DNA of 64,000 bases, taken from NCBI RefSeq assembly GCF_018324205.1, contig NZ_AP023356.1, positions 558,001 through 622,000 of the forward strand, in the 5' to 3' direction. Numbering within the stretch: position 1 is the stretch's first letter; every line of letters starts with the position of its first letter. Both the position numbers and the translations under genes were made by a program. This document shows positions 1 to 7,925 of the stretch, piece after piece. The notes beneath the pieces are model-generated. The model did no database searches and had not been told where the DNA came from. It saw only the letters and a program-made list of their open reading frames with translations. The stretch comes from Actinoplanes ianthinogenes. GTDB taxonomy: Bacteria; Actinomycetota; Actinomycetes; Mycobacteriales; Micromonosporaceae.

Positions 1-203
1 ACCTGGTGATCCGCCGCGCCCTGCGCGAGCACGGCATCAACCTGGGCCCGTCCCTGTGGGCCCTGACCGGCGGCGACGCACCGGCCATCCCGGCTCAGGC
101 GGAACCGGAGCCGGCCTGGGCCGCCGTCCTGCAGCCGCGCGTGCTTCGCGGGTCGATGTCCGGCCGCCGCGACCCCACGCCCGGTCAGGGTGCTCTCTTT
201 TAA
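1..203 (+). CDS. C-terminal end of an unidentified protein (5' truncated by the window edge)
   Basis: An open frame enters from the left edge and stops with TAA at 201-203, giving about 66 C-terminal residues. Basic residues and a possible helix (IRRALREHGINLG) are followed by an Ala/Pro/Glu-rich linker and a tail ending in GQGALF. Codon use is typical of a high-GC actinomycete gene. I do not recognise the family, and the fragment is too short to assign one. The next gene on the right is convergent, and a structured gap separates the two. Confidence 0.6.
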   Translation, partial: LVIRRALREHGINLGPSLWALTGGDAPAIPAQAEPEPAWAAVLQPRVLRGSMSGRRDPTPGQGALF

Positions 204-237
204 AACCAGTATTTGGTACGTCCTCGGCCTGCCACAG

Positions 238-310
238 GCGCAACAGCCCGGTTCCGTGGCTTCGCGCACGGTGACCCCGGTGCCGGGCCGCGAGGCCGTG
301 CCGGGCTGAG
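238..310 (+). repeat. Dispersed 73-bp element, copy 1 (hairpin with GCGA loop)
   Basis: This block aligns without gaps to 32586-32658, with about 14 mismatches in 73 by eye (about 80% identity). It contains a near-perfect stem (276-289 with 294-305) closed by the tetraloop GCGA. Both copies lie in convergent gene junctions, downstream of a GGTACG-like or TGTACG motif. Differences fall mostly outside the loop-proximal stem, as expected for a conserved RNA or DNA structure. Confidence 0.6.
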
Positions 311-321
311 CTCGCGGGGGC

Positions 322-440
322 CGCTCCCCCGAGGACCCGGCCGCGCCGCCGGCCCGCTCCCCCGACGACCCGGCCGCGCCGCCGATCCCCGGCCGGGCTC
401 GCAACCTCCGCTCCCCCGAGGACCCGGCCGCGCCGCCGGC
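322..440 (+). repeat. Three direct copies of a 32-bp GC-rich repeat
   Basis: Copies begin at 322, 355 and 409 and share the core CCCGGCCGCGCCGCCG. Copies 1 and 3 are identical over 32 bp; copy 2 differs in the middle (GACGAC for GAGGAC) and at its end. The units are non-coding and lie inside the convergent gap. Slippage during replication is a likely origin; a protein-binding role is possible but unsupported. Confidence 0.7.
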
Positions 441-535
441 TCCCACGGCGGGCCCGACGCGGCGCCGGCAACCGTGGAAACGCGGCGGGAGGGGACGGCT
501 CGGGCGTACCGAAAAGGGGTGTGCCGGAGCCGCGC

Positions 536-796
536 TCACCGCAACCGGGTCGCGATGCCGGCCCGCAGCTCGTCGCGGCTCGCCGCGTCGCGGATCCCGT
601 CGTGCTCGATCCAGACGGCGAAGTGGAGCGCCTCCATCAGCGACACCTTGAACTCCCGCCGCAACGCCCGCGCGGTCCGCAGGCACCCACGCCCGCCCCA
701 GCCCCGGGCGATCGCGATGTCCGCGAGGTCGACGACGTCCCCGCCCTCGTCCACGACCCGGCGAAAGACGGCCCGCATCTCCGCTTCGTCGATCAC
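536..796 (-). CDS. Small conserved-type protein, ribosomal L7/L12 C-terminal-like helix pattern
   Basis: A predicted 86-residue acidic/basic helical protein. The segment KVSLMEALHFAVWIEHDG resembles the 'VSLxEAxxxV' helix seen in L7/L12 C-terminal-like small proteins of actinobacteria, but the match is weak and no function is claimed. An upstream GTG at 805 is possible. I prefer GTG at 796 because TAGCGT (804-809 on the minus strand) would then lie 7 bp before the start, the same leaderless spacing seen at many other genes here. Monocistronic and convergent with the left-edge gene. Confidence 0.6.
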   Translation of the reverse strand: MIDEAEMRAVFRRVVDEGGDVVDLADIAIARGWGGRGCLRTARALRREFKVSLMEALHFAVWIEHDGIRDAASRDELRAGIATRLR

Positions 797-966
797 GGGT
801 CGCACGCTACCCCCTACATCGGCGATCGCCGATCGCCCGCGATGCCGGATGAGGGGCGCTTTGGCGGAATACGCGCTGGGCGATGCTTACCTCGTCACGA
901 GCGGTCGCCGTCGCCGGTCCGCAACCGGCTGGACTAGCCTCGCAGGTGACGAACGGGGGCTCGCGC

Positions 967-1800
967 ATGCGCAACGTCACGCTCTCCGCCGGCACCGTCG
1001 AGTACGACGACACCGGCGGTGACGGCCCGGTCCTGGTCTTCCTCACCGGCATCTTCGCCGGCGTCACCCTCTGGCGGCATGTGGTCGCCGACCTCAAGGA
1101 CGGCCATCGCTGCGTCGTGCTGGAGGTGCCGCTCGGCGGCCATCGCATCCCCATGAACCCGGACGCCGACCTCAGCGCGCCCGGCCTCACCCGCCTGGTC
1201 GCCGAGTTCCTCGACAAGCTCGACCTGCGCGACGTCACCCTGATCGGCTGCGACTGGGGCGGCGCGCAACTGGTCGCCGCCCACGGCCTCGGCAAACGCC
1301 TGGCCCGGCTGGTGCTGCTGCCGCAGGAGTCGTTCGAGAACTATCCGCCCGGCCTGCCCGGCCGCGCCCTGTACCTGTCGTCGAAGGTGCCCGGCGCCAC
1401 CTTCCTGGCGTTGCAGACGCTGCGGATTCGCGGCCTGCGCCGCTCCCCGATGAACTTCGGGCTGATGTCGAAACGCCCGGTGCCGCACGACATCATGGAC
1501 GCCTGGTTGCGGCCGTCCCTCACCTCCGGCGAGATCCGGCGAGACCTGCGCAAATATTTGCGTACGACCCGGCGCGACGAATACACGGACGCTGCCGCCC
1601 GCCTGTCCACCTTCGACCGCCCGGCCCTGGTCCTGTGGGCCCCGGAGTCGACGATGATGGTCCCGGCCAACGGCGCCCGCCTGGCCCAGGCGCTGCCGCA
1701 GGGCCGCCTCATCGAGGTCCCGGACAGTTACACCCTGATGCCCGAGGACCAGCCCGCCGCCTGCGCCACCCACATCCGCGAGTTCGTCGCCACCACCTGA
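967..1800 (+). CDS. Alpha/beta hydrolase with Asp nucleophile elbow
   Basis: A predicted 277-residue cytosolic alpha/beta-hydrolase. The nucleophile elbow reads LIGCDWGG, the Asp-type elbow of haloalkane dehalogenase and epoxide hydrolase relatives. An acid-loop region follows near FDRPALVLWAPES. At the place where the general-base His normally lies, just before the C-terminal helix, the protein reads PDSYTLMPEDQP, so a Tyr (codon TAC) seems to occupy the position. Activity may therefore be altered, or the base may come from elsewhere. ATG 967 follows GGGGG. GTG 946, 5 bp after TAGCCT, is an alternative leaderless start. Substrate unknown. Confidence 0.85.
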   Translation: MRNVTLSAGTVEYDDTGGDGPVLVFLTGIFAGVTLWRHVVADLKDGHRCVVLEVPLGGHRIPMNPDADLSAPGLTRLVAEFLDKLDLRDVTLIGCDWGGAQLVAAHGLGKRLARLVLLPQESFENYPPGLPGRALYLSSKVPGATFLALQTLRIRGLRRSPMNFGLMSKRPVPHDIMDAWLRPSLTSGEIRRDLRKYLRTTRRDEYTDAAARLSTFDRPALVLWAPESTMMVPANGARLAQALPQGRLIEVPDSYTLMPEDQPAACATHIREFVATT

Positions 1801-1870
1801 CCACAACTGGCCCTGGCGCACTCTGACATCCATCGGCGCGGGCCGGAAGGCCTGACCGACGCCGCCCAGT

Positions 1871-2144
1871 TGCAACGCCGAGCTGCGGACCCGCGGCTGG
1901 CGCGGCACCCTGCGCACCGTGCAGCGCTACCTGCGACCACTACGTCCAGGCCACCACACCCCGGCCTGCGCCGGGGCCGAAACCACGCCGGGTCACCAGC
2001 TGGACCATGACCAAGCCCGAGCATCCGGCCACCGAGCACAGCACGGCGCTCACCGGTATCCCTGCCCGCTGCCCGGCCCTGCGGGCGGTGCGCGACCACG
2101 TCAACCTCGACCTACTCCGTCAACGCATCCTCATACCGCACTGA
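1871..2144 (+). pseudogene. Remnant of an ISL3-family transposase (frameshifted, internally deleted)
   Basis: Frame 2 up to about 1985 encodes ELRTRGWRGTLRTVQRYLRP, matching the DNA-binding middle part of ISL3 transposases. The reading then shifts near 1985-1990 to frame 3 and continues RVTSWTMTKPEHPATE and RCPALRAVRDHV, the segment that follows in the family. It jumps directly to NLDLLRQRILIPH and a stop at 2142, which resembles the family's extreme C-terminus. The catalytic DDE core and N-terminus are missing, so the copy is dead. Terminal inverted repeats were not found. Assignment rests on remembered family motifs. Confidence 0.6.
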
Positions 2145-2598
2145 GATGTCGCCTCAGCGCCATGCAGGTCATACAGCGAAGACTACGACCGAACCCACTC
2201 AGCTGGATGTATAAGGGTGGCGTGATTGAGCTCGCTGCGAGGGACGTAATGGTCCGTCGAGAAGACCTTGCGAGCTTTGTCCGTGGCCCTCTTGCAGCCG
2301 CTGGGCTTGCCGTCGTGGTACCCGACGTGGTGCCGCCGGTGGGAAGTGCCGGCGCCTAGGTAAAGGCCGATAAAGTCGCAGACTGCCACGCTCCGGTGAT
2401 GGTCCGCTGGCGAACCGATCGCGCGTTGGAGGACGCGTTCCAGCACACCATGGCGGCGGGGGACGACGAGCCGGCTGCCCGGCACTAAATGGTCGTCGTC
2501 GAGAGCATGCTCCGCACCATGACCGCCGCCCACGCAACCTCAGCGAACCGTGCTCGGCAGCGACGATCTCGGTGAGTCCTTCGTGGGGCCCGGATCGG
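2145..2598. other. Gap of lower GC with no supported gene
   Basis: About 450 bp following the transposase remnant. Base composition is less GC-rich than the surroundings. Open frames exist on both strands (for example 2162-2359 on plus and 2183-2533 on minus), but none has a clear ribosome site, codon bias or recognisable motif. It may be further degraded insertion-sequence DNA or an acquired fragment. I see no terminal repeats or other identifiable signal. Confidence 0.4.
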
Positions 2599-3231
2599 CT
2601 ACAGGGTTCCGGACTCCGGCCAGTGGGACCAATGCGTGTTGGGCGGCATGTCCGGTGCGTACCGTTCCCTGTCGCCGGTCGCGAGCACGTCGGCGAGCTG
2701 GCGGAAGGTCGTCGACTCGCTGGGGAGTTCGTCGACAGGGTGGTGCCATGCGTCCAGCCGCATGATCTCGGGCAGGTCGGCCGGAATCCGCCGCCGAAGC
2801 TCAGCCTCGTCAGCCAACAGGAGCTCGCGGTGCTCGGGGGCGAGCCGGCGAAACACGTCGACCAGGTCGTCGCCGACCTCCGCGGCCGTCTCCAGCCGAC
2901 GACCGCGGATCACGATCGGCGTTCCGCGGAAGGTCTCCGGTTCGTCGGCGTCCTCGATCTCGTCCCAGTTGTCGATGCGGTCGAGGAAGTCGCCGTTCTC
3001 GAAGCCCGGTTCGCCGCCGGTCAGGCAGTTGCCGAAGACGTGCAGGACGTCCGTGAGGTTGCCGGCCCGGGGCGAGTAGCCCACCGTCTCGACGATCAAC
3101 GCCCACCGCCGCGCGTCGCGGTAGGCATGGAGCCGGGCGTCGACAGCGTAGTAGTAGCCGTTGTTCAGCTCGGGAAACACGGCCTCGTCGGCCGCGGCGT
3201 CGAGCTGGCCGATGATCTCAGCGGAGTCCAT
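2599..3231 (-). CDS. DUF7003-like protein of unknown function
   Basis: A predicted 210-residue soluble protein. The N-terminal part resembles a family seen in bacteria as DUF7003: EIIGQLDAAADEAVFPELNN, then a Tyr-rich strand and RRWALIVETVGYSPRAGN, then a conserved FGNCL. The middle carries charged, Asp/Glu-rich segments and PIVIRGRRLE; the C-terminal part is Trp/His-rich. ATG 3231 is the first start consistent with the conserved N-terminus; longer upstream frame extensions look non-coding. The family assignment is from memory and moderately secure; the function is unknown. Confidence 0.75.
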   Translation of the reverse strand: MDSAEIIGQLDAAADEAVFPELNNGYYYAVDARLHAYRDARRWALIVETVGYSPRAGNLTDVLHVFGNCLTGGEPGFENGDFLDRIDNWDEIEDADEPETFRGTPIVIRGRRLETAAEVGDDLVDVFRRLAPEHRELLLADEAELRRRIPADLPEIMRLDAWHHPVDELPSESTTFRQLADVLATGDRERYAPDMPPNTHWSHWPESGTL

Positions 3232-3351
3232 GGCCGTGCAGCGTAACCACAGGCCCCCGGGAAGCGGTGCCCGAGACCGGAAGCCGTGACGTCCCCTCTG
3301 CCGCAGCGCGGAGAGTGGTGTGGTGTGCGGAGGTTGATCTACTGTCGGGCG

Positions 3352-3789
3352 GTGAGCGACAGCACGGATCAACCCCAGCGGGTCAGGCAGCTCCGCCTGG
3401 TCGTCGAGGCGGAGGACTTCGCCGAGGCGGTGAGGTTCTACCGGGACGTGCTCGGCCTTCCGGAACAAGCCGCTTTCGCGGGTGAGGGCGACGCGAGGGT
3501 CGTGATCCTCGACGCCGGTCGCGCGACGCTGGAGATCGCCAACCCGGCGCAGAAGCGGATGATCGACGAGGTCGAGGTCGGGCGCCAGGTGGCACCGCGG
3601 ATCCGTGTCGCGTTCGAAGTCGATGACACGGTCGCGCGCACGGCCGAGGCCACGGCGGCCGGCGCGGCAGAGGTGGCGCCGCCGACGCGTACGCCGTGGA
3701 ACTCGCTCAACTCCCGGCTCGAGGCGCCCGCCGAACTCCAGATCACGTTGTTCCAGGAGCTGGGGCCTCAGGACACCACAACGGACTAG
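3352..3789 (+). CDS. VOC-superfamily protein (glyoxalase/bleomycin-resistance fold)
   Basis: A predicted 145-residue single-domain vicinal-oxygen-chelate protein. It shows the beta-alpha-beta-beta-beta repeat: RQLRLVVEAEDFAEAVRFYR, then GEGDARVVILDAGRATLEIA, then VAFEVDDTVARTAEATAAGA, ending in APAELQITLFQE. The Glu near the C-terminus is at the usual metal-ligand position, but His ligands are not obvious, so metal dependence is uncertain. GTG 3352 lies 6 bp after TACTGT, suggesting a leaderless mRNA. The stop overlaps that of the convergent acyl-CoA ligase gene by 4 bp. Confidence 0.85.
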   Translation: MSDSTDQPQRVRQLRLVVEAEDFAEAVRFYRDVLGLPEQAAFAGEGDARVVILDAGRATLEIANPAQKRMIDEVEVGRQVAPRIRVAFEVDDTVARTAEATAAGAAEVAPPTRTPWNSLNSRLEAPAELQITLFQELGPQDTTTD

Positions 3790-5303
3790 GCGAGTCCGAC
3801 CGCCGAGGCGCTGCCGCCCAACTGCTGGCGGATCTCGCGTTTGAGCAGCTTGCCGGAGGGGTTCTTGGGCAGGGCCGGGACCAGGTGCACCGACTTGGGG
3901 ACCTTGTGCGCGGACAGCCGCTCCCTGGCGTACGAGATCAGCTCCTCCGCGGTCACCTCGCCGCGCGGCACCACCACCGCGGTGATCGCCTCGATCCAGC
4001 GCGGGTCGGGCAGTCCCACCACCGCGACCTCGGCCACCGCCGGGTGGGCGTACAGGACGTCCTCGACCTCGCGGGAGGCGACCAGCACGCCGCCGGTGTT
4101 GACCACATCCTTGATCCGGTCGACGACGAACAGGTAGCCCTCCTCGTCGACCCGGACCAGGTCACCGGAGTGGAACCAGCCACCGGCGAACGCCTCCGCG
4201 GACTCCTCCGGCTTGCCCCAGTACCCCTGGCACAGCTGCGGTGACCGGTAGACCACCTCGCCGAGCGCCACGTCGTTCATCTCCGTGTCGACCACCCGCG
4301 CCTCGACGAACAGCACCGGCCGCCCGATCGAATCCGGCCGGGCCGCATGCTCCTCCGGCCGCAGCACGGTGGCCAGCGGCCCGATCTCCGACTGGCCGAA
4401 GCAGTTGTAGAACCCGACCTCGGGCAGCAGCTTCTGCCACTTCTGGAGAACCGGCACCGGCATGATCGACGCGCCGTAGTACGCCTTGCGGAGGCTGCTC
4501 AGATCGGCCTCGGCCACCCCGGGGTGGTTGCCGAGGCCGACCCAGACCGTCGGCGGGAAGAACAGCGAGGTGATGCCGTCGCCCGGCACCCGCCGCAGGA
4601 TCTCCTCGGCGACCGGGGCTTCGAGCAGGTGGTTGGTCATGCCGACGGCCAGGCCCGGCATCAGGAACACGTGCATCTGCGCGGAGTGGTACAGCGGCAG
4701 CGTGTGCAGCGGCACGTCGTCCGGCCGCAGGTCGAGGGCCGCGATGCAGGAGGCGTATTCGTGGACCAGCGCCCGGTGGGTCAGCATCGCGCCCTTCGGC
4801 TGCGAGGTGGTCCCACTCGTGTAGAGCAACTGCACCAGGTCGCCGTCGGCCACCCCGGCCTCGTGGTGCACCGGGCCGTCCGGATCGCTCGCCCAGGCCA
4901 GGACGTCGTGCAGGGTCCGGCGGGGCAGCCCGGCGAGCTCCTCCTCGATCGCGTCGAGCGGGGCGGACAGCGCCACGTCGCCGAAGACGGCGGCCGGCTC
5001 GGACTGGGTGAGCAGGTACCCGAGCTCGCCGCCGACAGCGTTGAAGTTGACCGGCACGTGCACCAGACCGGCCCGCGCGCAGCCGAGGAAGAGCAGAAGA
5101 TAAGAATCAGAGTTCTTTCCGTACGCCGCGACCCGGTCGCCGTGCGACAGCCCGAGCGCGAGCAGCCCGGCCGCCACCCGCCCGACCGCGGTGTCCAACT
5201 CGGCATAGCTCCAGGTCCGGTCGGCGAAGGTGAGCGCGATCCGGTCCGGGGTGCGCCGCGCGCTGCGCTCGATGATGCGTCCGACGGTGCTGGCGTGATC
5301 CAT
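3786..5303 (-). CDS. AMP-forming fatty acyl-CoA synthetase (FadD-type)
   Basis: A predicted 505-residue ANL-superfamily ligase that would adenylate a carboxylic acid and transfer it to CoA. The AMP-binding P-loop YTSGTTSQPKG lies at about 161-171, the aromatic/adenine motif is YNCFGQSEIG, the hinge region is GDLVRVDEEGYLFVVDRIKD, and the catalytic C-terminal lysine is in NPSGK (about K485). Length is normal for acyl-CoA synthetases. There is no signal peptide. The closest description is long- or medium-chain acyl-CoA synthetase, but the substrate cannot be read from the sequence. Convergent, 4-bp overlap with the VOC gene. Confidence 0.93.
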   Translation of the reverse strand: MDHASTVGRIIERSARRTPDRIALTFADRTWSYAELDTAVGRVAAGLLALGLSHGDRVAAYGKNSDSYLLLFLGCARAGLVHVPVNFNAVGGELGYLLTQSEPAAVFGDVALSAPLDAIEEELAGLPRRTLHDVLAWASDPDGPVHHEAGVADGDLVQLLYTSGTTSQPKGAMLTHRALVHEYASCIAALDLRPDDVPLHTLPLYHSAQMHVFLMPGLAVGMTNHLLEAPVAEEILRRVPGDGITSLFFPPTVWVGLGNHPGVAEADLSSLRKAYYGASIMPVPVLQKWQKLLPEVGFYNCFGQSEIGPLATVLRPEEHAARPDSIGRPVLFVEARVVDTEMNDVALGEVVYRSPQLCQGYWGKPEESAEAFAGGWFHSGDLVRVDEEGYLFVVDRIKDVVNTGGVLVASREVEDVLYAHPAVAEVAVVGLPDPRWIEAITAVVVPRGEVTAEELISYARERLSAHKVPKSVHLVPALPKNPSGKLLKREIRQQLGGSASAVGLA

Positions 5304-5390
5304 GACTCACCTTGCCCCGGTATCGGGCGGGCAGGCAAGCCCTGCTCGCCCTGGTCGAGAAGGCCCTCGCCGGGGGACATAATCGTCGGC

Positions 5391-6314
5391 GTGCGAGAGC
5401 GGCCGGTGGGACTCGACGAGGGTGATCTGAGCGCGGCGCTGGCCGCCGGTTGGGCGATCGAGGCCGCCGCGATCGACTACCTGCCGGTGGGCGCGGGCAG
5501 CTTTCACTGGTCGGTCACCGACGACCACGGGCGGTCCTGGTTCGTGAAGGTCGACCGCGACGGCCCGGACCTGCGCCGATCCTTCGCCACCGCACTGGCC
5601 CTGCACCGCGCGGGCCTCGATGTCGTCGTCGCCCCGGTGCCCACCCTCGACGATGCGATCGTGCACCCCCTACCCCGGGGTTATGCCGTGACCGTGTTCC
5701 CGCTGCTCGACGGCACCCCGGGCGACTTCGGCCCGCACCACCCGGAGGACATTCCCGAAATTTCCGGCATTCTCACCGCCCTGCACCGGGCCACACCAGC
5801 CGTCGCCGACCTGGCCCCACGCACCGACCTCCGACTCCCCGGCCGCCACGATCTGGAAGCCGCCCTGAGCGACCTGGACCGGCCGTGGACCAGCGGCCCG
5901 CACGCCGAACCGGCCCGCGCCCTCCTGCACCGCCACGCCACCCGGATCCAGGACTGGCTGGCCGAGTTCGACCGCCTCACCGAAGCCGTCCGCGCCACCA
6001 CCCCCACGTGGGTGGTCACCCACGGCGAACCCCACCCGGGCAACGTCCTGCGCACCCCGGCCGGCCCCCGCCTGATCGACTGGACGACAGTCCGGATCGC
6101 CCCACCCGAACGCGACTTCTGGATGCTCACCACCATGCTCGGCGCCGAACCCGTCGACCTGGGCCTACCGCTCTCCCCGACCGCGACCGCCCTCTACCGC
6201 CGAGCCTGGATCCTCGCCGACGTCGCCGCCTTCACCACCGACCTCCGAACGCCGCACCGGGACGACGCCGACACCGCCGCCGCCCTCACGTACCTCACCG
6301 GCTACCTCGACTAG
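5391..6314 (+). CDS. Aminoglycoside-phosphotransferase-family (APH-fold) kinase
   Basis: A predicted 307-residue protein with the APH/choline-kinase fold. WFVKVDRDG carries the ATP-contacting lysine near residue 55. The Brenner motif reads THGEPHPGN (catalytic residue region near 215), with Glu instead of the usual Asp of HGDxxxxN. LIDWTT supplies the metal-binding Asp. The first Asp-to-Glu change (HGE) is common in some APH(9)/spectinomycin-kinase-like and uncharacterised members. The substrate is unknown and resistance should not be assumed. GTG 5391 follows CATAAT by 7 bp (leaderless). The stop overlaps the convergent methyltransferase. Confidence 0.88.
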   Translation: MRERPVGLDEGDLSAALAAGWAIEAAAIDYLPVGAGSFHWSVTDDHGRSWFVKVDRDGPDLRRSFATALALHRAGLDVVVAPVPTLDDAIVHPLPRGYAVTVFPLLDGTPGDFGPHHPEDIPEISGILTALHRATPAVADLAPRTDLRLPGRHDLEAALSDLDRPWTSGPHAEPARALLHRHATRIQDWLAEFDRLTEAVRATTPTWVVTHGEPHPGNVLRTPAGPRLIDWTTVRIAPPERDFWMLTTMLGAEPVDLGLPLSPTATALYRRAWILADVAAFTTDLRTPHRDDADTAAALTYLTGYLD

Positions 6315-6874
6315 CCGATCCGGGAGCAGAGGATCAGGCCGGTGCTCCAGGTCAGTTCCACGGCGTTCAGGCCGGGGTGGGTGAGCAGCGTCGTGGCGAC
6401 CTCACCGGTGAGGCGCTCGTGGTCCGCGCTGCCCCACCGCTCCGGCCGCATGTCGTCGACCAGCAACAACCCGCCCGGCGTCAGGGCAGCGATGGTCCGG
6501 TCCAGGTCCGTCCACTTCCCGCCGGGCGCGTCCGCGAAGATCAGGTCGAACGAGCCCAGCACCGGGTAGAGGTCGTGCACATCGCCGAGATGCAGCCGCA
6601 CCCAGGACGGCCACTCCGCAGCCGCCGCCAGCGCGTGGATCGCCGGATCCAGCTCGACGCTGTGCACCTCGACGTCACTCCGGCCGCCGAGCCCCGCCAC
6701 GATCCACCCGAGTCCCGCCCCGCTCCCGGTTCCGATCTCCAAGATGCGCCCACCGGGCCGCACCGCCCCGGCCAGCACACCGAGGAACCGCCCGCAGCTC
6801 TCCTCGGACGACATCGTGAACCCGGCCGCCCGGGCCCGTTCCTGCGCGGCACTGACCGCCGCCGGCGTATTCAT
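6311..6874 (-). CDS. O-methyltransferase-like class I SAM methyltransferase
   Basis: A predicted 187-residue Rossmann-fold methyltransferase. Motif I is ILEIGTGSGAG (about 45-55). An acidic residue (VELDPA) ends strand 2 for the SAM ribose, DLIFADAPGG is motif IV, and GGLLLVDDM is the following strand, all as in catechol O-methyltransferase-type proteins. The ATG at 6874 was chosen because upstream extensions lack coding character. The acceptor substrate is unknown. The downstream end overlaps the convergent phosphotransferase by 4 bp. Confidence 0.88.
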   Translation of the reverse strand: MNTPAAVSAAQERARAAGFTMSSEESCGRFLGVLAGAVRPGGRILEIGTGSGAGLGWIVAGLGGRSDVEVHSVELDPAIHALAAAAEWPSWVRLHLGDVHDLYPVLGSFDLIFADAPGGKWTDLDRTIAALTPGGLLLVDDMRPERWGSADHERLTGEVATTLLTHPGLNAVELTWSTGLILCSRIG

Positions 6875-6948
6875 GGCCCGATCCTCGCAGCCCCGTCCAC
6901 CGATATCAGCAGAGCCCAAGCCGGCGGACATCGGTGGCACGGACCGAG

Positions 6949-7914
6949 TCAGGAAACGCTGGACCGAGCCAGGAGTTGATCCGCGAGATCGGACCGCCGG
7001 TAGAGCACCGACCGCCCATGCCGCGCGCTGACCAGCAGCCCAGCCGCCCGCAGAGCCCGGAGATGCTGATTGACCGCTGTCGCGGTCACCCCGAGCCGGA
7101 CCGCCAGTTCGGTCGACGACGCCGGCGTGGCCAGCTGGATCAGCAGACCGGCCCGGTGCGCGCCGAGCAGGCCGGCGAGCGCACCGGGAGCGGGCAGCGG
7201 CTGCGGCTCCCAGAGCGTGCCCAGCCCCCGCGCCCGATAGATGATCATCGGAGGTTCGTCCGGCAGGATCGGGGCGGAGGCGCTGCTGGTCCACATCGAC
7301 GGAACAAGGGTCAGCCCGCCGGTCGCCGGACGCGTGTAGTGCACCTGCGAGCGTACGAAAACCTCCACCGTGTCCCCGGACAACCGCACCCGTCCGGCCA
7401 ACCCGGCGAACATCGCGGCCAGCCCGTGCTGCGCGATCTCCCGCCCCCGGAAGGTCACGTCGCCTTCCAGCAGCGCCCGCATCCGTGACCAGTGCGGCGC
7501 GAAGCACCGCTCCCAATACCCGGTCAACGCGTCCAGGATGCGGTCCAAGACGTCCGGGCCGCGCAGCGGCGCCGGCAATTCCCCGGGTCCGTGCAGCAGC
7601 CGCAGATCACGATCGACAACCCCGTTTCCGGTACGCCGAATCGCCGCCAGCTCGTCCTCCAGCCGGGTCAGCGGCGACCACGGACGCGGCGTCAAGAAAT
7701 CCGGGGTCCACAGGTCGTCGTTGACCAGCGCATCCAGCACCGCGTCGTCGAGCGACCCCCGCACCCGCTGCATCTGGCGGATCCACGGCAGGTGCAGCGG
7801 ATAGCGCCCGGGATCCCGCCACGCGTGCAGCGACAGCACCAGCTCGTTCAGCGGCGAGATCGCGAACCGCACCCCGCCCAGGTCCTGCCCCACCAGCTGA
7901 TATCGCACGACCAT
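6949..7914 (-). CDS. ArsR-type winged-helix regulator with DUF5937-like N-terminal domain
   Basis: A predicted 321-residue cytosolic regulator. The N-terminal 200 residues (RFAISPLNELVLSLHAW and later RDLRLLHGPG) match a domain common in actinobacterial ArsR-like regulators. The C-terminal 80 residues form a winged helix: LLIQLATPASSTELAVRLGV, TATAVNQHLRALRAAGLL and the wing RHGRSVLYRRSDL. No metal-binding Cys cluster is seen, so the ligand is unknown. TAGCGT lies 8 bp before the ATG. It is followed downstream by the methyltransferase gene in the same direction, 74 bp away. A TTTCCGGTACG word lies inside (7625-7635), in antisense. Confidence 0.85.
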   Translation of the reverse strand: MVVRYQLVGQDLGGVRFAISPLNELVLSLHAWRDPGRYPLHLPWIRQMQRVRGSLDDAVLDALVNDDLWTPDFLTPRPWSPLTRLEDELAAIRRTGNGVVDRDLRLLHGPGELPAPLRGPDVLDRILDALTGYWERCFAPHWSRMRALLEGDVTFRGREIAQHGLAAMFAGLAGRVRLSGDTVEVFVRSQVHYTRPATGGLTLVPSMWTSSASAPILPDEPPMIIYRARGLGTLWEPQPLPAPGALAGLLGAHRAGLLIQLATPASSTELAVRLGVTATAVNQHLRALRAAGLLVSARHGRSVLYRRSDLADQLLARSSVS

Positions 7915-7925
7915 GAAGCAGCACG

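Larger units (their letters stand above)
204..535. other. Convergent intergenic region with facing TTTTCGGTACG-like motifs and GC-rich repeats
   Basis: This 332-bp gap lies between the 3' ends of two convergent genes, and I see no convincing gene in it. ATTTGGTACG at 211-220 lies just after the left stop. Its inverse, CGTACCGAAAA, at 505-515 lies about 20 bp after the right gene's stop. Read in the direction of each transcript, both are TTTnGGTACG-like. Between them are a hairpin with a GCGA loop (276-305) and three copies of a 32-bp repeat. Such structure would suit bidirectional termination (inference). Confidence 0.6.

Noticed and set aside
213..1022. Long plus-strand frame through the repeat region and into the hydrolase gene
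   Set aside because: It covers tandem repeats and the antisense of a small gene, its product is Arg/Pro/Ala low-complexity, and it is out of frame with the hydrolase.
1919..2359. 146-residue plus-strand frame as an intact gene
   Set aside because: Its first part is one frame of the ISL3 relic and the rest has no supporting signal; the ISL3 similarity switches to another frame at about 1989.
5391..6314. Aminoglycoside resistance gene
   Set aside because: The kinase fold is clear but the Brenner motif is HGE-type and no resistance-enzyme-specific residues are seen; many family members have metabolic substrates.
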